Origin: CAZJHD01 sp964545855
GTDB lineage: Bacteria; Planctomycetota; UBA1135; JACQFD01
Direction of reading: 5' to 3'
DNA: 64,000 nt
Assembly: GCA_964545855.1 (NCBI GenBank)
Contig: CAZJHD010000005.1
Span: 1-64,000, forward strand
In this document: positions 16,775 to 26,414 of the stretch, in pieces
Layout of the letters: each line of letters starts with the position of its first letter
How positions within the stretch are numbered: the stretch's first letter is position 1
The notes under the pieces: model-generated
What the model was told of the DNA's origin: nothing
The model's database searches: none
Seen by the model: the letters and a program-made list of their open reading frames with translations, nothing else
Translations under genes and position numbers: made by a program

Positions 16775-18349
16775 TCACTCCCGCGGCGGGCGCGGCAGCA
16801 GGGCGTAGATCGTGCGGCTCGCGCCGTCGCCCGGGCCCGTCGCAAACACCACCTTGGCGGGCTCCCGGCTCTCGATCAGGCGGACGAGCTCGTAGCCCTC
16901 CACGCCTCGGATGAAGACGCGCATGTGGTCCCCCTGGGCACCGCTGCGTTCGCGGAGCTGCTCCCACTGGCGGAGGAACTCCTCCTCCGTCGCCGCCTCG
17001 AACTGGACCACCTGCGTGCGCTCGATGTCGGAGAGGACGCGCAGGGTCGAGCGCACGCTCTGCAGGTTCGGTCCCACGTTCACGATCTCCAGGTCGCCGA
17101 CGAAGAAGACGATCTCGTCGTTCTCCCGGGTGAGCCGCACGCCGTGCGAGTAGGCCTCGACGCGCGCGGAGGCCTCCTCCGCGAGCGGCTTGTAGTGGCG
17201 GCTGAACTCGGCCTGCTGCTCCAGCAGGAGCATCGCCAGCACGGCGAGGATGATGGGAGTCGAGACACGCGTGGTGAGGCGTTCCGCGCCGAGGGAGATC
17301 GCGTAGGCGGCGAGGCCCGCGGCGAAGGCGGTGCCGAAGTAGGCGAACCGCTGGCGCACGTGCTCGCCGGCGACGGGGAGGAAGGGCGTGAGCGAGATGA
17401 CGAGCGCCGCCACGAGGATCAGCACGCGCCGTCGATCGGTGCGCGGCGCCTTGACGACGAGCAGCAGGAGCCCGAGGAGGAGGATCGCCCCGACCACTTG
17501 GTGCAGCTCCCGGAAGTCGCGGATGTCGACGGGGATCGGCGGGAGCACGAGCCGCTCGAGGCTCACGAGGAGGCGCGAGCTCATGGCCACGAGGTCGAAT
17601 CGGTAGGCCGGCCCGCTCGGGAGCAGCGGCACGCCCGCCGCCAGGTGGCGGCCCACGAAGACGGCGGAGCCGAGCACGACGATCGTCCCGAGGCGGAGCC
17701 AGACCCCGCGTCTCCGGAGCGCATCCCAGCCGCCGTGGGCGAGCTCGAGGGCGAGCGCGAGCGGCACGGCCGCCACCCAGTGCTCGCGGAGGGGAACGGA
17801 GAGACCGAAGCAGACGACGGCGAGCACCCAGGGGACGACGCCGCCCCCGTCGATGCACCGTCCGTAGAGATGCAGCCCCGTGAAGAGGAGCAGCGTCACG
17901 CAGGGATAGACGAAGGCGGCGATGGAGTGGACCGCCTCGCTGCTCGCCGGCGCGACGGCGAAGATCGCGGCGGTGATCCACCCGACTCCCGGCCGGCGCA
18001 GGATGCGCGCCGCGAGGGATCCCGCCAGCAGCGCGTTCAGCGTGTGGATCACGAGGAGCGCCACGCGGTAGGGAATCGCGCTCTCGCCGCCGAAGAGGGC
18101 GTAGGCGGCGCCGAAGAGCTGGCCGGTGTAGGGGCGGTAGGCCGTGAAGCTGAGCAGCTCCGTCCGCTCGGCGTCGCCCCACTTCGCGAGCGAGAGCCAG
18201 TCGTAGTCGCCGGGCAGGAAGTGGTAGGAGAGGCTCGGCGCGAACGTGACCAGGGAGAGCACGGCCACGAGGAGCGCTTCGACGAGGGGGCGCGACCGTC
18301 CGGAGGCGGGGATCTCCCCGGAGGGGAGGACGGCGTTCTCGGTCGGCAT
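16775..18349 (-). CDS. Polytopic membrane protein, glycosyltransferase-like
   Basis: A 524-residue protein with about ten hydrophobic helices over the first 370 residues, then a soluble domain of about 150 residues. The loop after helix 1 contains GDYDW, resembling the DD/DE loop of C-type (PMT/ArnT/TMTC-like) glycosyltransferases, and the first periplasmic loop has the TGQLFGAAYALFG type of sequence seen in such proteins. I do not recognise the soluble C-terminus. It sits between xseA and xseB, 46 bp after xseA, on the same strand. The function is unknown; lipid-linked sugar transfer is only a possibility. Confidence 0.6.
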   Translation of the reverse strand: MPTENAVLPSGEIPASGRSRPLVEALLVAVLSLVTFAPSLSYHFLPGDYDWLSLAKWGDAERTELLSFTAYRPYTGQLFGAAYALFGGESAIPYRVALLVIHTLNALLAGSLAARILRRPGVGWITAAIFAVAPASSEAVHSIAAFVYPCVTLLLFTGLHLYGRCIDGGGVVPWVLAVVCFGLSVPLREHWVAAVPLALALELAHGGWDALRRRGVWLRLGTIVVLGSAVFVGRHLAAGVPLLPSGPAYRFDLVAMSSRLLVSLERLVLPPIPVDIRDFRELHQVVGAILLLGLLLLVVKAPRTDRRRVLILVAALVISLTPFLPVAGEHVRQRFAYFGTAFAAGLAAYAISLGAERLTTRVSTPIILAVLAMLLLEQQAEFSRHYKPLAEEASARVEAYSHGVRLTRENDEIVFFVGDLEIVNVGPNLQSVRSTLRVLSDIERTQVVQFEAATEEEFLRQWEQLRERSGAQGDHMRVFIRGVEGYELVRLIESREPAKVVFATGPGDGASRTIYALLPRPPRE

Positions 18350-18395
18350 CGTGGGACGGCGGCTCGCGGACGCTTCCTGCGTCACCGCCCGCGCC

Positions 18396-19835
18396 TCACT
18401 CGGGCACGGGCTCGCGGCGAACCTCTTCGACACGCGAGGTGAAGGAACCGGAGGCGAGTCGCGTTTCCACGAGGTCGCCGGCCGAGAGGTCGCGGGCGTC
18501 GACGAGCAGCCGGCGGTCGTCCTTCTTGCGGGCGAGGGAGTAGCCGCGGGCGAGGATCGCCACCGGGGAGGCCCCTTCGAGGCTCGCGGCAGCGACCCCC
18601 ACGCGGCGCTCCGCATCGGCGAGCCGTGTGCGCAGGGCGGTCCGCAGGCGAGACCCGATCCCCTCGAGCCGCCGGCGCTGCTCGGCGAGGGCGGCGCGCG
18701 GCGACCGACCGGCGAGCCGCGAGCGCAGGCGACCCACGGCCTCCGCGCCGCGCAGGAGGCGCCGGTCGACCGCGCCGCGCAGGAGCCGCGCCTCGTGGCG
18801 GAGCCCCCGAGCGTGGCTCTCCACGAGCTCCGCCGGACTCGCCATGGCCGACGATCGACGCAGCTGGAGCCACTCGGCCTCGCGCGCGGCGAGCCGATGG
18901 TCCACCGCCTCGGCCATGCGATCGCGGAGGTGCTGCAGATCGCGGCGGATCGCCGCGCGGTCGGGCACCACCACGCTGGCGGCATCCGTCGGCGTCTTCG
19001 CGCGGCGGTCGGCCACGAGGTCGGCGATCGTCGTGTCGATCTCGTGGCCGATGCCCGTCACGACGGGCACGGAGCAGGCCGCGATCGCGCGCGCGACGAT
19101 CTCGCTGTTGAAGGCCGCGAGGTCCTCGATGCCGCCGCCCCCGCGCACGACGACGACCGCGTCGATCCCGAGGTCGCGCGCCCCGGCCGAGAGCTCGCCG
19201 ATGGCGGCGGCGATGGAGACCTCGGCCCCGATGCCCTGCACGGGCGTGGGCGCGAGCAGGACCCGCACGGGGAGCCGCTCGTGGAGGTGGCGCAGGAAGT
19301 CGCGCGCCGCCGCCGCCTCGCGGCTCGTGACGAGTCCGATCCGCCGCGGGAGGAAGGGCAGTGGGCGCTTGCGCTCCGCCGCGAAGAGCCCCTCCGCGAG
19401 CAGCTTCTTGCGGATCTGCTCCAGAGCGATCGCGGCCTCGCCGATCCCCTTCGGCATGACGCGGTCGACGATCAGCGAGAGGTCTCCGCGCGGCGCGTAG
19501 ATCTCCACGTTCGCGCGCACGACGACGGCCATGCCGTTCTCGAGGGTGAAGCGGAGTCGGTCGACGGAGCTCCGCCACATCTTCGCGCGGAGCATCGTGG
19601 CGGCGTCCTTCAGAGCGAAGTAGGCATGTCCCGAGGCGGCCCGGCCGCGGAACTCGGCGAGCTCACCGGAGACCCAGACGCCGCCGAAGAACGGCTCGAT
19701 GCGCGCCTTCAGGCGCACCACGAGCTCGCTCACGGTGACGACGTCCGCGCCGCCCCCGGCCTCCGCGCCACCGCGGGGCACGTCGGCCGGCGGCGGTTCG
19801 TGCGACGAGCCGTCGAACAGGGTGCGATGAGCCAT
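18396..19835 (-). CDS. xseA: Exonuclease VII large subunit
   Basis: A 479-residue catalytic subunit. Layout: N-terminal OB-fold (VTVSELVVRLKARIE to HAYFALKD), catalytic domain with LPFLPRRIGLVTSREAAAARDF and VVVRGGGGIEDLAAFN, then GIGHEIDTTIADLVAD with catalytic histidine and aspartates, a long coiled-coil of about 150 residues and the C-terminal segment LARGYSLARKKDDRRL. Length and order match XseA. ATG 19835 is the likely start; the first 30 residues before VSEL are extra and Gly/Pro-rich. It leads the group xseA - membrane gene - xseB - ispA - dxs - nadK on the minus strand. Confidence 0.95.
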   Translation of the reverse strand: MAHRTLFDGSSHEPPPADVPRGGAEAGGGADVVTVSELVVRLKARIEPFFGGVWVSGELAEFRGRAASGHAYFALKDAATMLRAKMWRSSVDRLRFTLENGMAVVVRANVEIYAPRGDLSLIVDRVMPKGIGEAAIALEQIRKKLLAEGLFAAERKRPLPFLPRRIGLVTSREAAAARDFLRHLHERLPVRVLLAPTPVQGIGAEVSIAAAIGELSAGARDLGIDAVVVVRGGGGIEDLAAFNSEIVARAIAACSVPVVTGIGHEIDTTIADLVADRRAKTPTDAASVVVPDRAAIRRDLQHLRDRMAEAVDHRLAAREAEWLQLRRSSAMASPAELVESHARGLRHEARLLRGAVDRRLLRGAEAVGRLRSRLAGRSPRAALAEQRRRLEGIGSRLRTALRTRLADAERRVGVAAASLEGASPVAILARGYSLARKKDDRRLLVDARDLSAGDLVETRLASGSFTSRVEEVRREPVPE

Positions 19836-19921
19836 CCGGCGAGGACCGCACTGTACCGCCTGCGGCGAAGGCACCCCGCAGCGTGAGCGCGAGGAATCGC
19901 CCCTCGGCGCCGGCGAGAGCG

Positions 19922-21661
19922 CTACTGGATGCCGATCGGCAGCGACACGTCGCCGCCGACGACCTCGCCGCGATCGACTCCCGGGAACACGTAGCGCAGC
20001 CGCCCCGCCGGGAAGGCGACCGGCAGGTCGCGCCCGCGCGTGCCCTCCTCCAGGTCGAGTTCGAGGCGGCGATCGACCGCCACCCACCGGAGCTTCGCGC
20101 GCTGCGCGCGCAGGATCTGGTCGACGCGGGGCTCCCGAGACTCGGGCACCTGGACCAGGCTCTCGAGGACGACGCCCCGCAGCAGCTCGCCCTCGATGGC
20201 GACGATGCTCCGGAAGCGGAGCCGTGCGTACTCCGTGTGCCGCGCGAGGAGCGCGTTCAGGCGCTCGAGGACGGCCGCCACCTCCGGCGACTCGGCGCCC
20301 GCCGGCGCCGCCGAGGGGCCGATCCCCGGCGCGTCGATCGCCGGGAACGGCGGCATGCCGCGATCCAGCAGCTCCGGGATCCGCGAACGCCAGATCTCCG
20401 GATCGACCCCGCGGATCTCGATGCGCCGCGAGGCATAGGGGACCCGCGTGCGACCCGTCGCCTCGTAGCCGTCCGCGAGCACGAGGGTGATGCGGGGCTC
20501 CACGAGCGACTCCTCGATGCGCGCCGTGCGCGCATGCACCGAGCCCGCGGGGTTCCCGCGGTCGTCGTAGCGGTGGAAGTACGCGTCGCGCACCTCCGAG
20601 CCGACGCGGCCGCCGGCCATCACGAGGCGCAGGCTCGTGGTCGATCCCCAGGAGAGCATCGCGTTCAGCTGCGACGTGAGTGCGTCCGACAGAGGCGTGA
20701 GACCCGCCACCGCGGGCGCGAGCGGCGCCGCGTCCGCCGCGACGGTGCCTCCCGGACCGACGGAGCCGACGGGCACGTACTCGGCCTCGGGGGCGGCGGG
20801 CGCCGACGGGAGGAGCGGGGCCACGAGCGGCCCTTCGTTCCTCTGGCGCAGCTCGATCTGCTCGACGAGCGCGCGGATGCCCGCCTCGCCGTCGCTCACG
20901 CGGGACTGGTACTCGTCGATCTGCCGCATGGCCTCGGCGAGCTTGCGCCGCGTCTCCTCCAGCTCCGCCGACGCGGCTCCGCTCTCGGTGCCGAGCGTGG
21001 CCATCCGATCCTCCAGCGAGCGGGCGCGCTGCGTCGTCTCGTCGAGCTGCGCCTCGTAGGCCTTGCGGTCGGCGAGGGCGTCGCGGAACGCGACCGAGAG
21101 CTCCGCCATCTCCAGACGGCGATCCTCGGAGCGCCGCGCGGCGTCGTCCTGGAGGGCCACGCGGAGGGCGTCGCCGACGGAGGAGCCCGCTCCGGCGGAG
21201 TCGAGCGCGCGGGAGACGGCGAAGAGCGCGACCGCCGCCGCGCCGAGCAGCCCCACGGCGAGGAGGAACGCGCCCGCGCGCGCCCGGCGGGAGCGCCGCT
21301 CGGCCTGCTCGCGCCGCCGCTCCGAGTCCTCGACGGTGCGGAGGAGGCGCTCCTGCGTGTCGGCGACGGCGCGGAAGGTCTCGTTCAGCCCCGACACGTT
21401 CTTCAGAAGGAGCTCCGTGCGCTCGGCGCGCTCCATCGTGCCGCGCAGGGCTCGCTGGTTCTCCGCGAGGGCATGGATCACGGCGGCCGCGTCGACGAAG
21501 GCGCGCTCCACGTCGGAGTTCGAGCGAGCGCGGACCACGGCCGACGCACCGGCGTCCTCCGGAGCCTCGGGCGGCGACGCGCCCGCGTCGGGCTCCGCCG
21601 GCGGGATCACCTTCGGATCGACGGGCTCGGTGCCGTCCGGAATCGGATCGGGGCCGGTCAC
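19922..21661 (-). CDS. Membrane-anchored coiled-coil protein of unknown function
   Basis: A 579-residue protein: a Pro/Ala/acidic N-terminus, a helix rich in Arg/Glu, one membrane helix near residue 150 (FLLAVGLLGAAAVALFAVS), then a long coiled-coil of about 130 residues with heptad-like ALADRKAYEAQLDETTQR and RRKLAEAMRQIDEYQSRV. A beta-rich C-terminal domain of about 250 residues follows (TSLRLVMAGGRVG, ITLVLADGYEATG). I do not recognise the C-terminal domain. The start is a GTG whose last bases overlap the stop of the previous gene (GTGA). It is the last of three coupled envelope genes and ends 86 bp before xseA. Confidence 0.6.
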   Translation of the reverse strand: MTGPDPIPDGTEPVDPKVIPPAEPDAGASPPEAPEDAGASAVVRARSNSDVERAFVDAAAVIHALAENQRALRGTMERAERTELLLKNVSGLNETFRAVADTQERLLRTVEDSERRREQAERRSRRARAGAFLLAVGLLGAAAVALFAVSRALDSAGAGSSVGDALRVALQDDAARRSEDRRLEMAELSVAFRDALADRKAYEAQLDETTQRARSLEDRMATLGTESGAASAELEETRRKLAEAMRQIDEYQSRVSDGEAGIRALVEQIELRQRNEGPLVAPLLPSAPAAPEAEYVPVGSVGPGGTVAADAAPLAPAVAGLTPLSDALTSQLNAMLSWGSTTSLRLVMAGGRVGSEVRDAYFHRYDDRGNPAGSVHARTARIEESLVEPRITLVLADGYEATGRTRVPYASRRIEIRGVDPEIWRSRIPELLDRGMPPFPAIDAPGIGPSAAPAGAESPEVAAVLERLNALLARHTEYARLRFRSIVAIEGELLRGVVLESLVQVPESREPRVDQILRAQRAKLRWVAVDRRLELDLEEGTRGRDLPVAFPAGRLRYVFPGVDRGEVVGGDVSLPIGIQ

Positions 21662-22338
21662 CGAAGGAGCTCCGCCAGGAGCCGCTCCAGCGACGGCATG
21701 CCGGGTGCGCGGTCGAAGGCGGCGAGGTCGCGCTCCGCGACGCGGCGCGCGCGGAGCGAGACCCGTGGCCCCTCGGAGCCGAGCTGCACGGTCGCCTCGC
21801 TCGCCTCCTCGAAGGCGCCGGCGCGGGCGATCCACCCGATCCGGCGCGACGCGTGCGGCGGCAGCGGCGCCGAGGGATCGCCGCCGGCGAGCGCCGCGGC
21901 CACCGGTCCTGCGGGCTCCGGGGAGAGCGCCGAGGCGGTCTCGTCGCCGATGCGCAGCGAGAGCCCACCGGTCCCGAGGGACGCGGGTCGTTCGGAATCG
22001 TTGAAGGCGTCCATGCGAGCCACGAGGCGATCGCTCTCCAGACCGAGAACGCGCGCTTCGGCATCCTGGAGGAAACGTCCTTCCTCCTCGGGGCCCGGTC
22101 CCCGGAGCACGAATCCGAGATCGCCGCTGCGGCCGACGAAGATCCGCTCGAGACCGGAGCGCCCCGGCGCCGGAGCGCGGTCCGTCGCGGCGCCGTCCTC
22201 TCGGCCGCCGATCACGACGAAGGCGACGAGACCCACGGCGGCGAGGAGGAGCACGGCCGTGGCCGCCAGGAGGATCCGGGCGGCGGATCCCGTTCGAGGC
22301 GTGCGCGATCCGCGGAGCGGAGGCTCCGGCCGGTTCAC
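21658..22338 (-). CDS. Single-pass membrane protein of unknown function
   Basis: A 226-residue protein with a membrane helix at about residues 20-42 (ILLAATAVLLLAAVGLVAF) and an extracytoplasmic domain with alternating beta-like strands (LGFVLRGPGPEEEG, RIGWIARAG). The start is the GTG overlapping the stop of the gene before it (GTGA at 22335-22338), and its own stop overlaps the start of the next gene (GTGA). So it is coupled on both sides. I do not recognise it. It is presumably a partner of the coiled-coil protein, possibly an envelope complex. Confidence 0.55.
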   Translation of the reverse strand: MNRPEPPLRGSRTPRTGSAARILLAATAVLLLAAVGLVAFVVIGGREDGAATDRAPAPGRSGLERIFVGRSGDLGFVLRGPGPEEEGRFLQDAEARVLGLESDRLVARMDAFNDSERPASLGTGGLSLRIGDETASALSPEPAGPVAAALAGGDPSAPLPPHASRRIGWIARAGAFEEASEATVQLGSEGPRVSLRARRVAERDLAAFDRAPGMPSLERLLAELLR

Positions 22339-23165
22339 CAGGGCTTCGACTTGTTGTCGTTCCACCACTTCTGCCACTCGATCGGCTGGCGGAACGTCTG
22401 GCCCGTGAGCCTCTGCAGCGAGTCGATGGCTCCGGGGCTGATGGCTTCGTAGCGCTGGCGCGCGTCGAGGCCCTGGGGAGTCGACGTGTCGGCGGCCTGC
22501 CCCTGGAGGCTGTTGATCAGGTTGATGAGCTTCTCGGCGATCTTCTTCCGGTCGTCCTCCTTCGCATCGACGAAGTTCCCGAGGGCCGAAGCCGCATCGG
22601 CGACGATCGGCGCGTCCTTGTCGACGAGCTCCTTGATGAGGAACTCGACGGCGCTGGCATCCTTGGTGTCGCCGATCAGCTTGAGGATCCGGCCGCGGAA
22701 GGAGATGTCGCGCTTCCACTCACGGAAGTCGTAGGCCGCCTGCAGGTGCTTCGAGCCGTGGGTCGACATCTGGCTCAAGGCGACCACGCAGGTGAGGAAG
22801 ATCCGGGGCTGCTCCTGGCTCCCCTCCGGCGGGATGCGCTGGACCGTCAGGTTCTTCGCGATGGCATCGGCGATCTTCTTGCGGTCCTTGGGTCCGGACT
22901 CGGCGTACTCCCGGACCATCTCGTCGATCTTCACGATCGCGTCGTCGTCCTTCTTGGCGCCGACGAGCTTCTTCATCTCGTCGACGAGCTTCGAGACCTC
23001 CTTGCGTCCGTCCTTCTTCTTGTCGTCGCCGCCGTTCTTGCCCTGGGGGGCCCCGATCGGAGCGATCGCGACGACGAGGGCCGGAGCCGGGGCCGTGGTG
23101 GGGAGAGGGAACGCCGCGGCGGCGGGCGAGATCAGGGCGAGCGAGACGAGAAGAAGAGCGGTCAT
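22335..23165 (-). CDS. Secreted helical-repeat (HEAT-like) protein
   Basis: A 276-residue protein with a signal peptide (ALLLVSLALISPAAAAFP) followed by a lysine-rich region (GGDDKKKDGRKEVSK) and helical pairs such as DASAVEFLIKELVDKDAPIV and ADAASALGNFVDAK, resembling HEAT/Armadillo repeats. It ends in WQKWWNDNKSKPW, a WxxWW motif seen at the end of many exported planctomycete-type proteins. The ATG 23165 has GGAGG about 6 bp upstream. It heads a coupled set with the next two genes, so this strong ribosome site probably drives all three. Confidence 0.65.
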   Translation of the reverse strand: MTALLLVSLALISPAAAAFPLPTTAPAPALVVAIAPIGAPQGKNGGDDKKKDGRKEVSKLVDEMKKLVGAKKDDDAIVKIDEMVREYAESGPKDRKKIADAIAKNLTVQRIPPEGSQEQPRIFLTCVVALSQMSTHGSKHLQAAYDFREWKRDISFRGRILKLIGDTKDASAVEFLIKELVDKDAPIVADAASALGNFVDAKEDDRKKIAEKLINLINSLQGQAADTSTPQGLDARQRYEAISPGAIDSLQRLTGQTFRQPIEWQKWWNDNKSKPW

Positions 23166-23254
23166 GGATACCTCCGAGGGTCCCCACGGTAGCCTCGCAC
23201 CTCCGGTTCCGGGAGGGCTCCGGCGGCCTCCGCGGGGGATCCCGGCGGCGTCCT

Positions 23255-24046
23255 TCAGTCGATCGACTCGTCGATCGGACCCGGTGCCGACTCCAGGTCG
23301 ACCCGCTCGCGCTCGGCCCGGGCAGCCTCCAGCCGCGCGCTCCATTCCGGGCTCGGCGGAAGCGCGTGCCTCTCGCCGTCGGGGAGCAGGACGGCCGAGA
23401 CCGACTGCACGCCGACGAGCGCGTTCGTGAGGAAGATCTCCCGCGCCGCGCGCACGTCGTCGATCCGGAGGCCCCGGTGCTCGACGGCGATCCCGAGGCG
23501 CTTCGCCTCCTCGAGGACGATCGCGCGCGCGATCCCCGGGAGCGGGAAGAGGTCGTCGCCGGGGGTCACGAGCACGTCGCCGACGCGCGCGAAGACGTTG
23601 GTGATCGTTCCCTCGACGGCGATCCCCTGGTCGTCGAGCACGAGCGCCTCCCACGCGCCGGCCGTCATCGCCTCGTTGCGGGCCGTGACCTTGGCTGCCC
23701 GCAGCGTGTGCTTGAGCGCGTCCGCCACGCTGCGCTTGTCCCCGGGAGACGAGGGCCACAGGAGGACGACGGGACCCTCCGGATCCGTCGTCCTCGGGCG
23801 GAACGAAACTCCCGGGATGCCGTGACCGGGCGCCTCGGCGCGCATGGCCGTCGGGGTCTCCGGACAGACGGCGAGCTTCGCGCGGACGATCGACTCCACG
23901 CGCTCGCGCGCCTTCGGGATCCCGAGGATCTCGGCGCCCTTCTCCAGGCGATCCAGATGCGCCACGAGGAACGCGGGACGGCGTCCGACGACGGCGATCG
24001 TCTCGTAGACGCCGGTCCCGAAAGGGAGCTTCAGCTTGGGCTTCAA
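23255..24046 (-). CDS. pabC: Aminodeoxychorismate lyase / class IV aminotransferase
   Basis: A 263-residue PLP enzyme of fold type IV. It most likely makes 4-aminobenzoate from aminodeoxychorismate, since it follows pabB directly. Visible: GTGVYETI at the start, the PLP lysine in AAKVTARNEAM, and EGTITNVFA for phosphate binding. The TTG start overlaps the pabB stop (TTGA at 24043-24046), which explains the lack of its own good ribosome site. Branched-chain or D-amino-acid aminotransferase is the alternative within the fold, but context favours PabC. Confidence 0.85.
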   Translation of the reverse strand: MKPKLKLPFGTGVYETIAVVGRRPAFLVAHLDRLEKGAEILGIPKARERVESIVRAKLAVCPETPTAMRAEAPGHGIPGVSFRPRTTDPEGPVVLLWPSSPGDKRSVADALKHTLRAAKVTARNEAMTAGAWEALVLDDQGIAVEGTITNVFARVGDVLVTPGDDLFPLPGIARAIVLEEAKRLGIAVEHRGLRIDDVRAAREIFLTNALVGVQSVSAVLLPDGERHALPPSPEWSARLEAARAERERVDLESAPGPIDESID

Positions 24047-25449
24047 GTGCGGTCTTCGTGCCTCGCGAGGAAAGTGGCGTCGCCGAGGCTCTCGGCGAGG
24101 GCGCACGCCTTCGCGAGCGTCTCCGAGTATTCGGCGTGCGGCTCCGAGTCTGCCACGATGCCGCCTCCCGCGCGGAAGGTCGCATCCCATTCTCCGCCCG
24201 CGGCGCGACGGAAGGTGAGCGTGCGGATGGCGATGCTCAGATCGAGGTCGCCGTCGTGGCCGATCCAGCCGATCGCGCCGAAGTTGGGTCCGCGGGCGTC
24301 GGCCTCGAGCTCCGTCAGGATCTCGATCGCGCGGATCTTCGGACAGCCGGTGATCGACCCGCCGGGGAAGGTCGCGGTGAGGATCTCCTTCGCGCCGATC
24401 CCCGGACGGATCTCCCCCTCCACGGCGGCGACCCGGTGGAAGACCGTCGCGTAGGCTTCCAGGTCTCCGGCGCGCCGCACCACGACGCTTCCAGGACGGC
24501 ACACGCGCGAGAGATCGTTGCGCTCGAGATCGACGATCATGGCGAGCTCCGCCGCGTCCTTCTCGCTGCGCAGGAGATCCGCCACGGCGGCGGCGTCGGA
24601 GGCGGCGTCCCCGGTGCGAGGGCGCGTGCCCTTGATGGGCCGCGTCTCGAGACGCGATCCGCGGCGGCGCAGGAAGAGCTCCGGCGACGCCGAGACGATC
24701 GCACGATCGCCCATTCCGAGGAACGCCGCGAAGGGCGCCGGATTCGCGGCCCGGAGACGCCGATGGACGTCGAAGGGATCCCCCACGTCGCCGGCGTCGA
24801 ACCGCTGCGAGAGGTTCGCCTGGTAGATGTCTCCCGCGGCGATGTGGCGCCGCACCGTCGCCACGGCGTCGAGGTAGCGCGGGTGCTCCCACGCGGCGCG
24901 GACGAGCCTCGGCGAGGCGGCCGCCGGCGCACGCGCGGAGCCGCGCAGCGCGAGACGCTCGATCTCGCGGCGGGCGTCCGAGCCGAGAGCCTCGGCACCG
25001 CGGCCCGACGCGCGCGAGAGGACGACGAGCACCGGGCCGGCGCCCCCCACGCGTGCGACGAAGCACGAGGGGAACCAGAGGCGGAGGTCGGGGAGCCCGA
25101 GCACCGCGGGACGCGCGGCCGGGAGCCTCTCGAAGAAGCGCCCGCACTCGTGTCCGAGGAATCCGACGGCGCCGCCGCGGAAGGGCAGCGCGAGCCCGGC
25201 GTCGTCGATCGGCTCGGCGAGCAGGCGCGCCAGCGCATCGAAGGGCTCTCCCGGTTGTCCGAAGGGAATCTCGATCTCGTCCCGCGGCGCGCCGACGGCG
25301 ACGAGCGCGTGTTCGTGGAGGTCGGTGGGTCCGCCCTCTCCCTCGAGCCACGCCACCTCGCGTCCCTCGGCCCACGCGCCGGCGGCGACGTCCTCGAGAC
25401 GGATCGCGGGATCGATCGGGAGCGCGGAGGCGCGGAGCGAGGAGGTCAC
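24043..25449 (-). CDS. pabB: Aminodeoxychorismate synthase component I
   Basis: A 468-residue chorismate-utilising enzyme, catalytic half of folate-precursor synthesis: chorismate plus ammonia to aminodeoxychorismate. Visible: DIYQANLSQRF, ETRPIKGTRPR, MIVDLERNDLSRV, AEGEIRPG-like EVEGEIRPG, and PGGSITGCPKIRA. PIKGT (lysine in the active site) separates PabB from anthranilate synthase TrpE, which has PIAGT. The GTG 25449 start is the best match to the family N-terminus. No pabA is in the window, so the glutaminase partner is elsewhere. It is divergent from the recombinase gene, 74 bp away. Confidence 0.92.
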   Translation of the reverse strand: MTSSLRASALPIDPAIRLEDVAAGAWAEGREVAWLEGEGGPTDLHEHALVAVGAPRDEIEIPFGQPGEPFDALARLLAEPIDDAGLALPFRGGAVGFLGHECGRFFERLPAARPAVLGLPDLRLWFPSCFVARVGGAGPVLVVLSRASGRGAEALGSDARREIERLALRGSARAPAAASPRLVRAAWEHPRYLDAVATVRRHIAAGDIYQANLSQRFDAGDVGDPFDVHRRLRAANPAPFAAFLGMGDRAIVSASPELFLRRRGSRLETRPIKGTRPRTGDAASDAAAVADLLRSEKDAAELAMIVDLERNDLSRVCRPGSVVVRRAGDLEAYATVFHRVAAVEGEIRPGIGAKEILTATFPGGSITGCPKIRAIEILTELEADARGPNFGAIGWIGHDGDLDLSIAIRTLTFRRAAGGEWDATFRAGGGIVADSEPHAEYSETLAKACALAESLGDATFLARHEDRT

Positions 25450-25523
25450 GCGACGCGCAGTATCGGCGACGCGAGCGCGCGACCGCGCGCGACTCTCGCG
25501 CGGCGGACGATAGGATCCGCATC

Positions 25524-26414
25524 GTGGACGCCGAGATCGGCTCCTTCCTCCGCCACCTCGCGCACGCGCGCCAGTGCTCGCGGCACACGTTGCGCGCCTA
25601 CGAGGCAGACCTGCGTCAGTTCGCGCGCTTCGCGTCGACGCGCGGCGCGAAGGCTCCTCGCGACGTCGGGCCACTCCACGTGCGGGGCTGGCTCGCGCAG
25701 CTGCGCACGTCGGGGCTCTCGCGCGCGACCACGGCGCGGAAGGTCGCCGCGCTCCGCTCGTTCTTCCGCGATCTCTGCGTGAAGGGCGAGGTGGAGTCGA
25801 ATCCCGCCGTCGTGGTCCGGACGCCGCGCCTGGAGCGCAAGCTCCCGAAGACGCTCACGCGCACCGAGGTGGAACAGCTCCTCGGCGCGGAGGAGGAAGG
25901 CTCGCTCCTGGCGCTGCGCAACGAGGCGATGCTGGAGGTGCTCTACTCCGGAGGGCTCCGCGCGGCCGAGCTGCTGGGCTTGCGGGAGGACGACGTCGAT
26001 CTCGGCCAGGGCGTCGCGCGCGTCCTCGGCAAGGGCCGCAAGGAGCGCCTCTGTCCCCTGGGTCGGCCCGCGCGGAAGGCCTTGCGCGCCTACCTCGCGA
26101 AGAAGCGATCGGACGGCATCGCCGAGCCCCGCCTCTTCGTGAATCGCTTCGGCCGCGGCCTCTCCGATCGCTCGCTCCGCCGGATCTTCGGCCGCATGAC
26201 GACGAGACGGGGCCTCGCCGGCAAGGCGACGCCGCACACGCTGCGGCACTCCTTCGCCACGCATCTCCTCGACGGGGGCGCGGATCTGCGCTCCGTCCAG
26301 GAGCTCCTCGGCCACGCGAGTCTCTCCACGACGCAGATCTACACGCACGTCTCCATCGAGCGGCTCCGCGAGGTCTATCGCAAGGCGCACCCTCGGGCGC
26401 GCCGCCAACGATGA
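25524..26414 (+). CDS. xerD: XerC/XerD-type tyrosine recombinase
   Basis: Resolves chromosome dimers at dif with a partner. The 296-residue protein has the SAM-like core-binding domain (residues 2-90) and the catalytic domain with the full set of residues: R146 (SGGLRAAEL), K170, H238 and R241 (HTLRHSF), H264 (LGHAS) and nucleophile Y273 (QIYTHV). Length and close match to Xer proteins, and absence of phage or integron neighbours, argue for the housekeeping enzyme rather than an integrase. The GTG start at 25524 has AGGATC about 6 bp upstream. XerC and XerD cannot be told apart by eye. Confidence 0.92.
   Translation: MDAEIGSFLRHLAHARQCSRHTLRAYEADLRQFARFASTRGAKAPRDVGPLHVRGWLAQLRTSGLSRATTARKVAALRSFFRDLCVKGEVESNPAVVVRTPRLERKLPKTLTRTEVEQLLGAEEEGSLLALRNEAMLEVLYSGGLRAAELLGLREDDVDLGQGVARVLGKGRKERLCPLGRPARKALRAYLAKKRSDGIAEPRLFVNRFGRGLSDRSLRRIFGRMTTRRGLAGKATPHTLRHSFATHLLDGGADLRSVQELLGHASLSTTQIYTHVSIERLREVYRKAHPRARRQR

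Noticed and set aside
25524..26414. Integron or phage integrase
   Set aside because: The protein is a typical 296-residue Xer with no gene-cassette, attachment duplication or phage neighbours.
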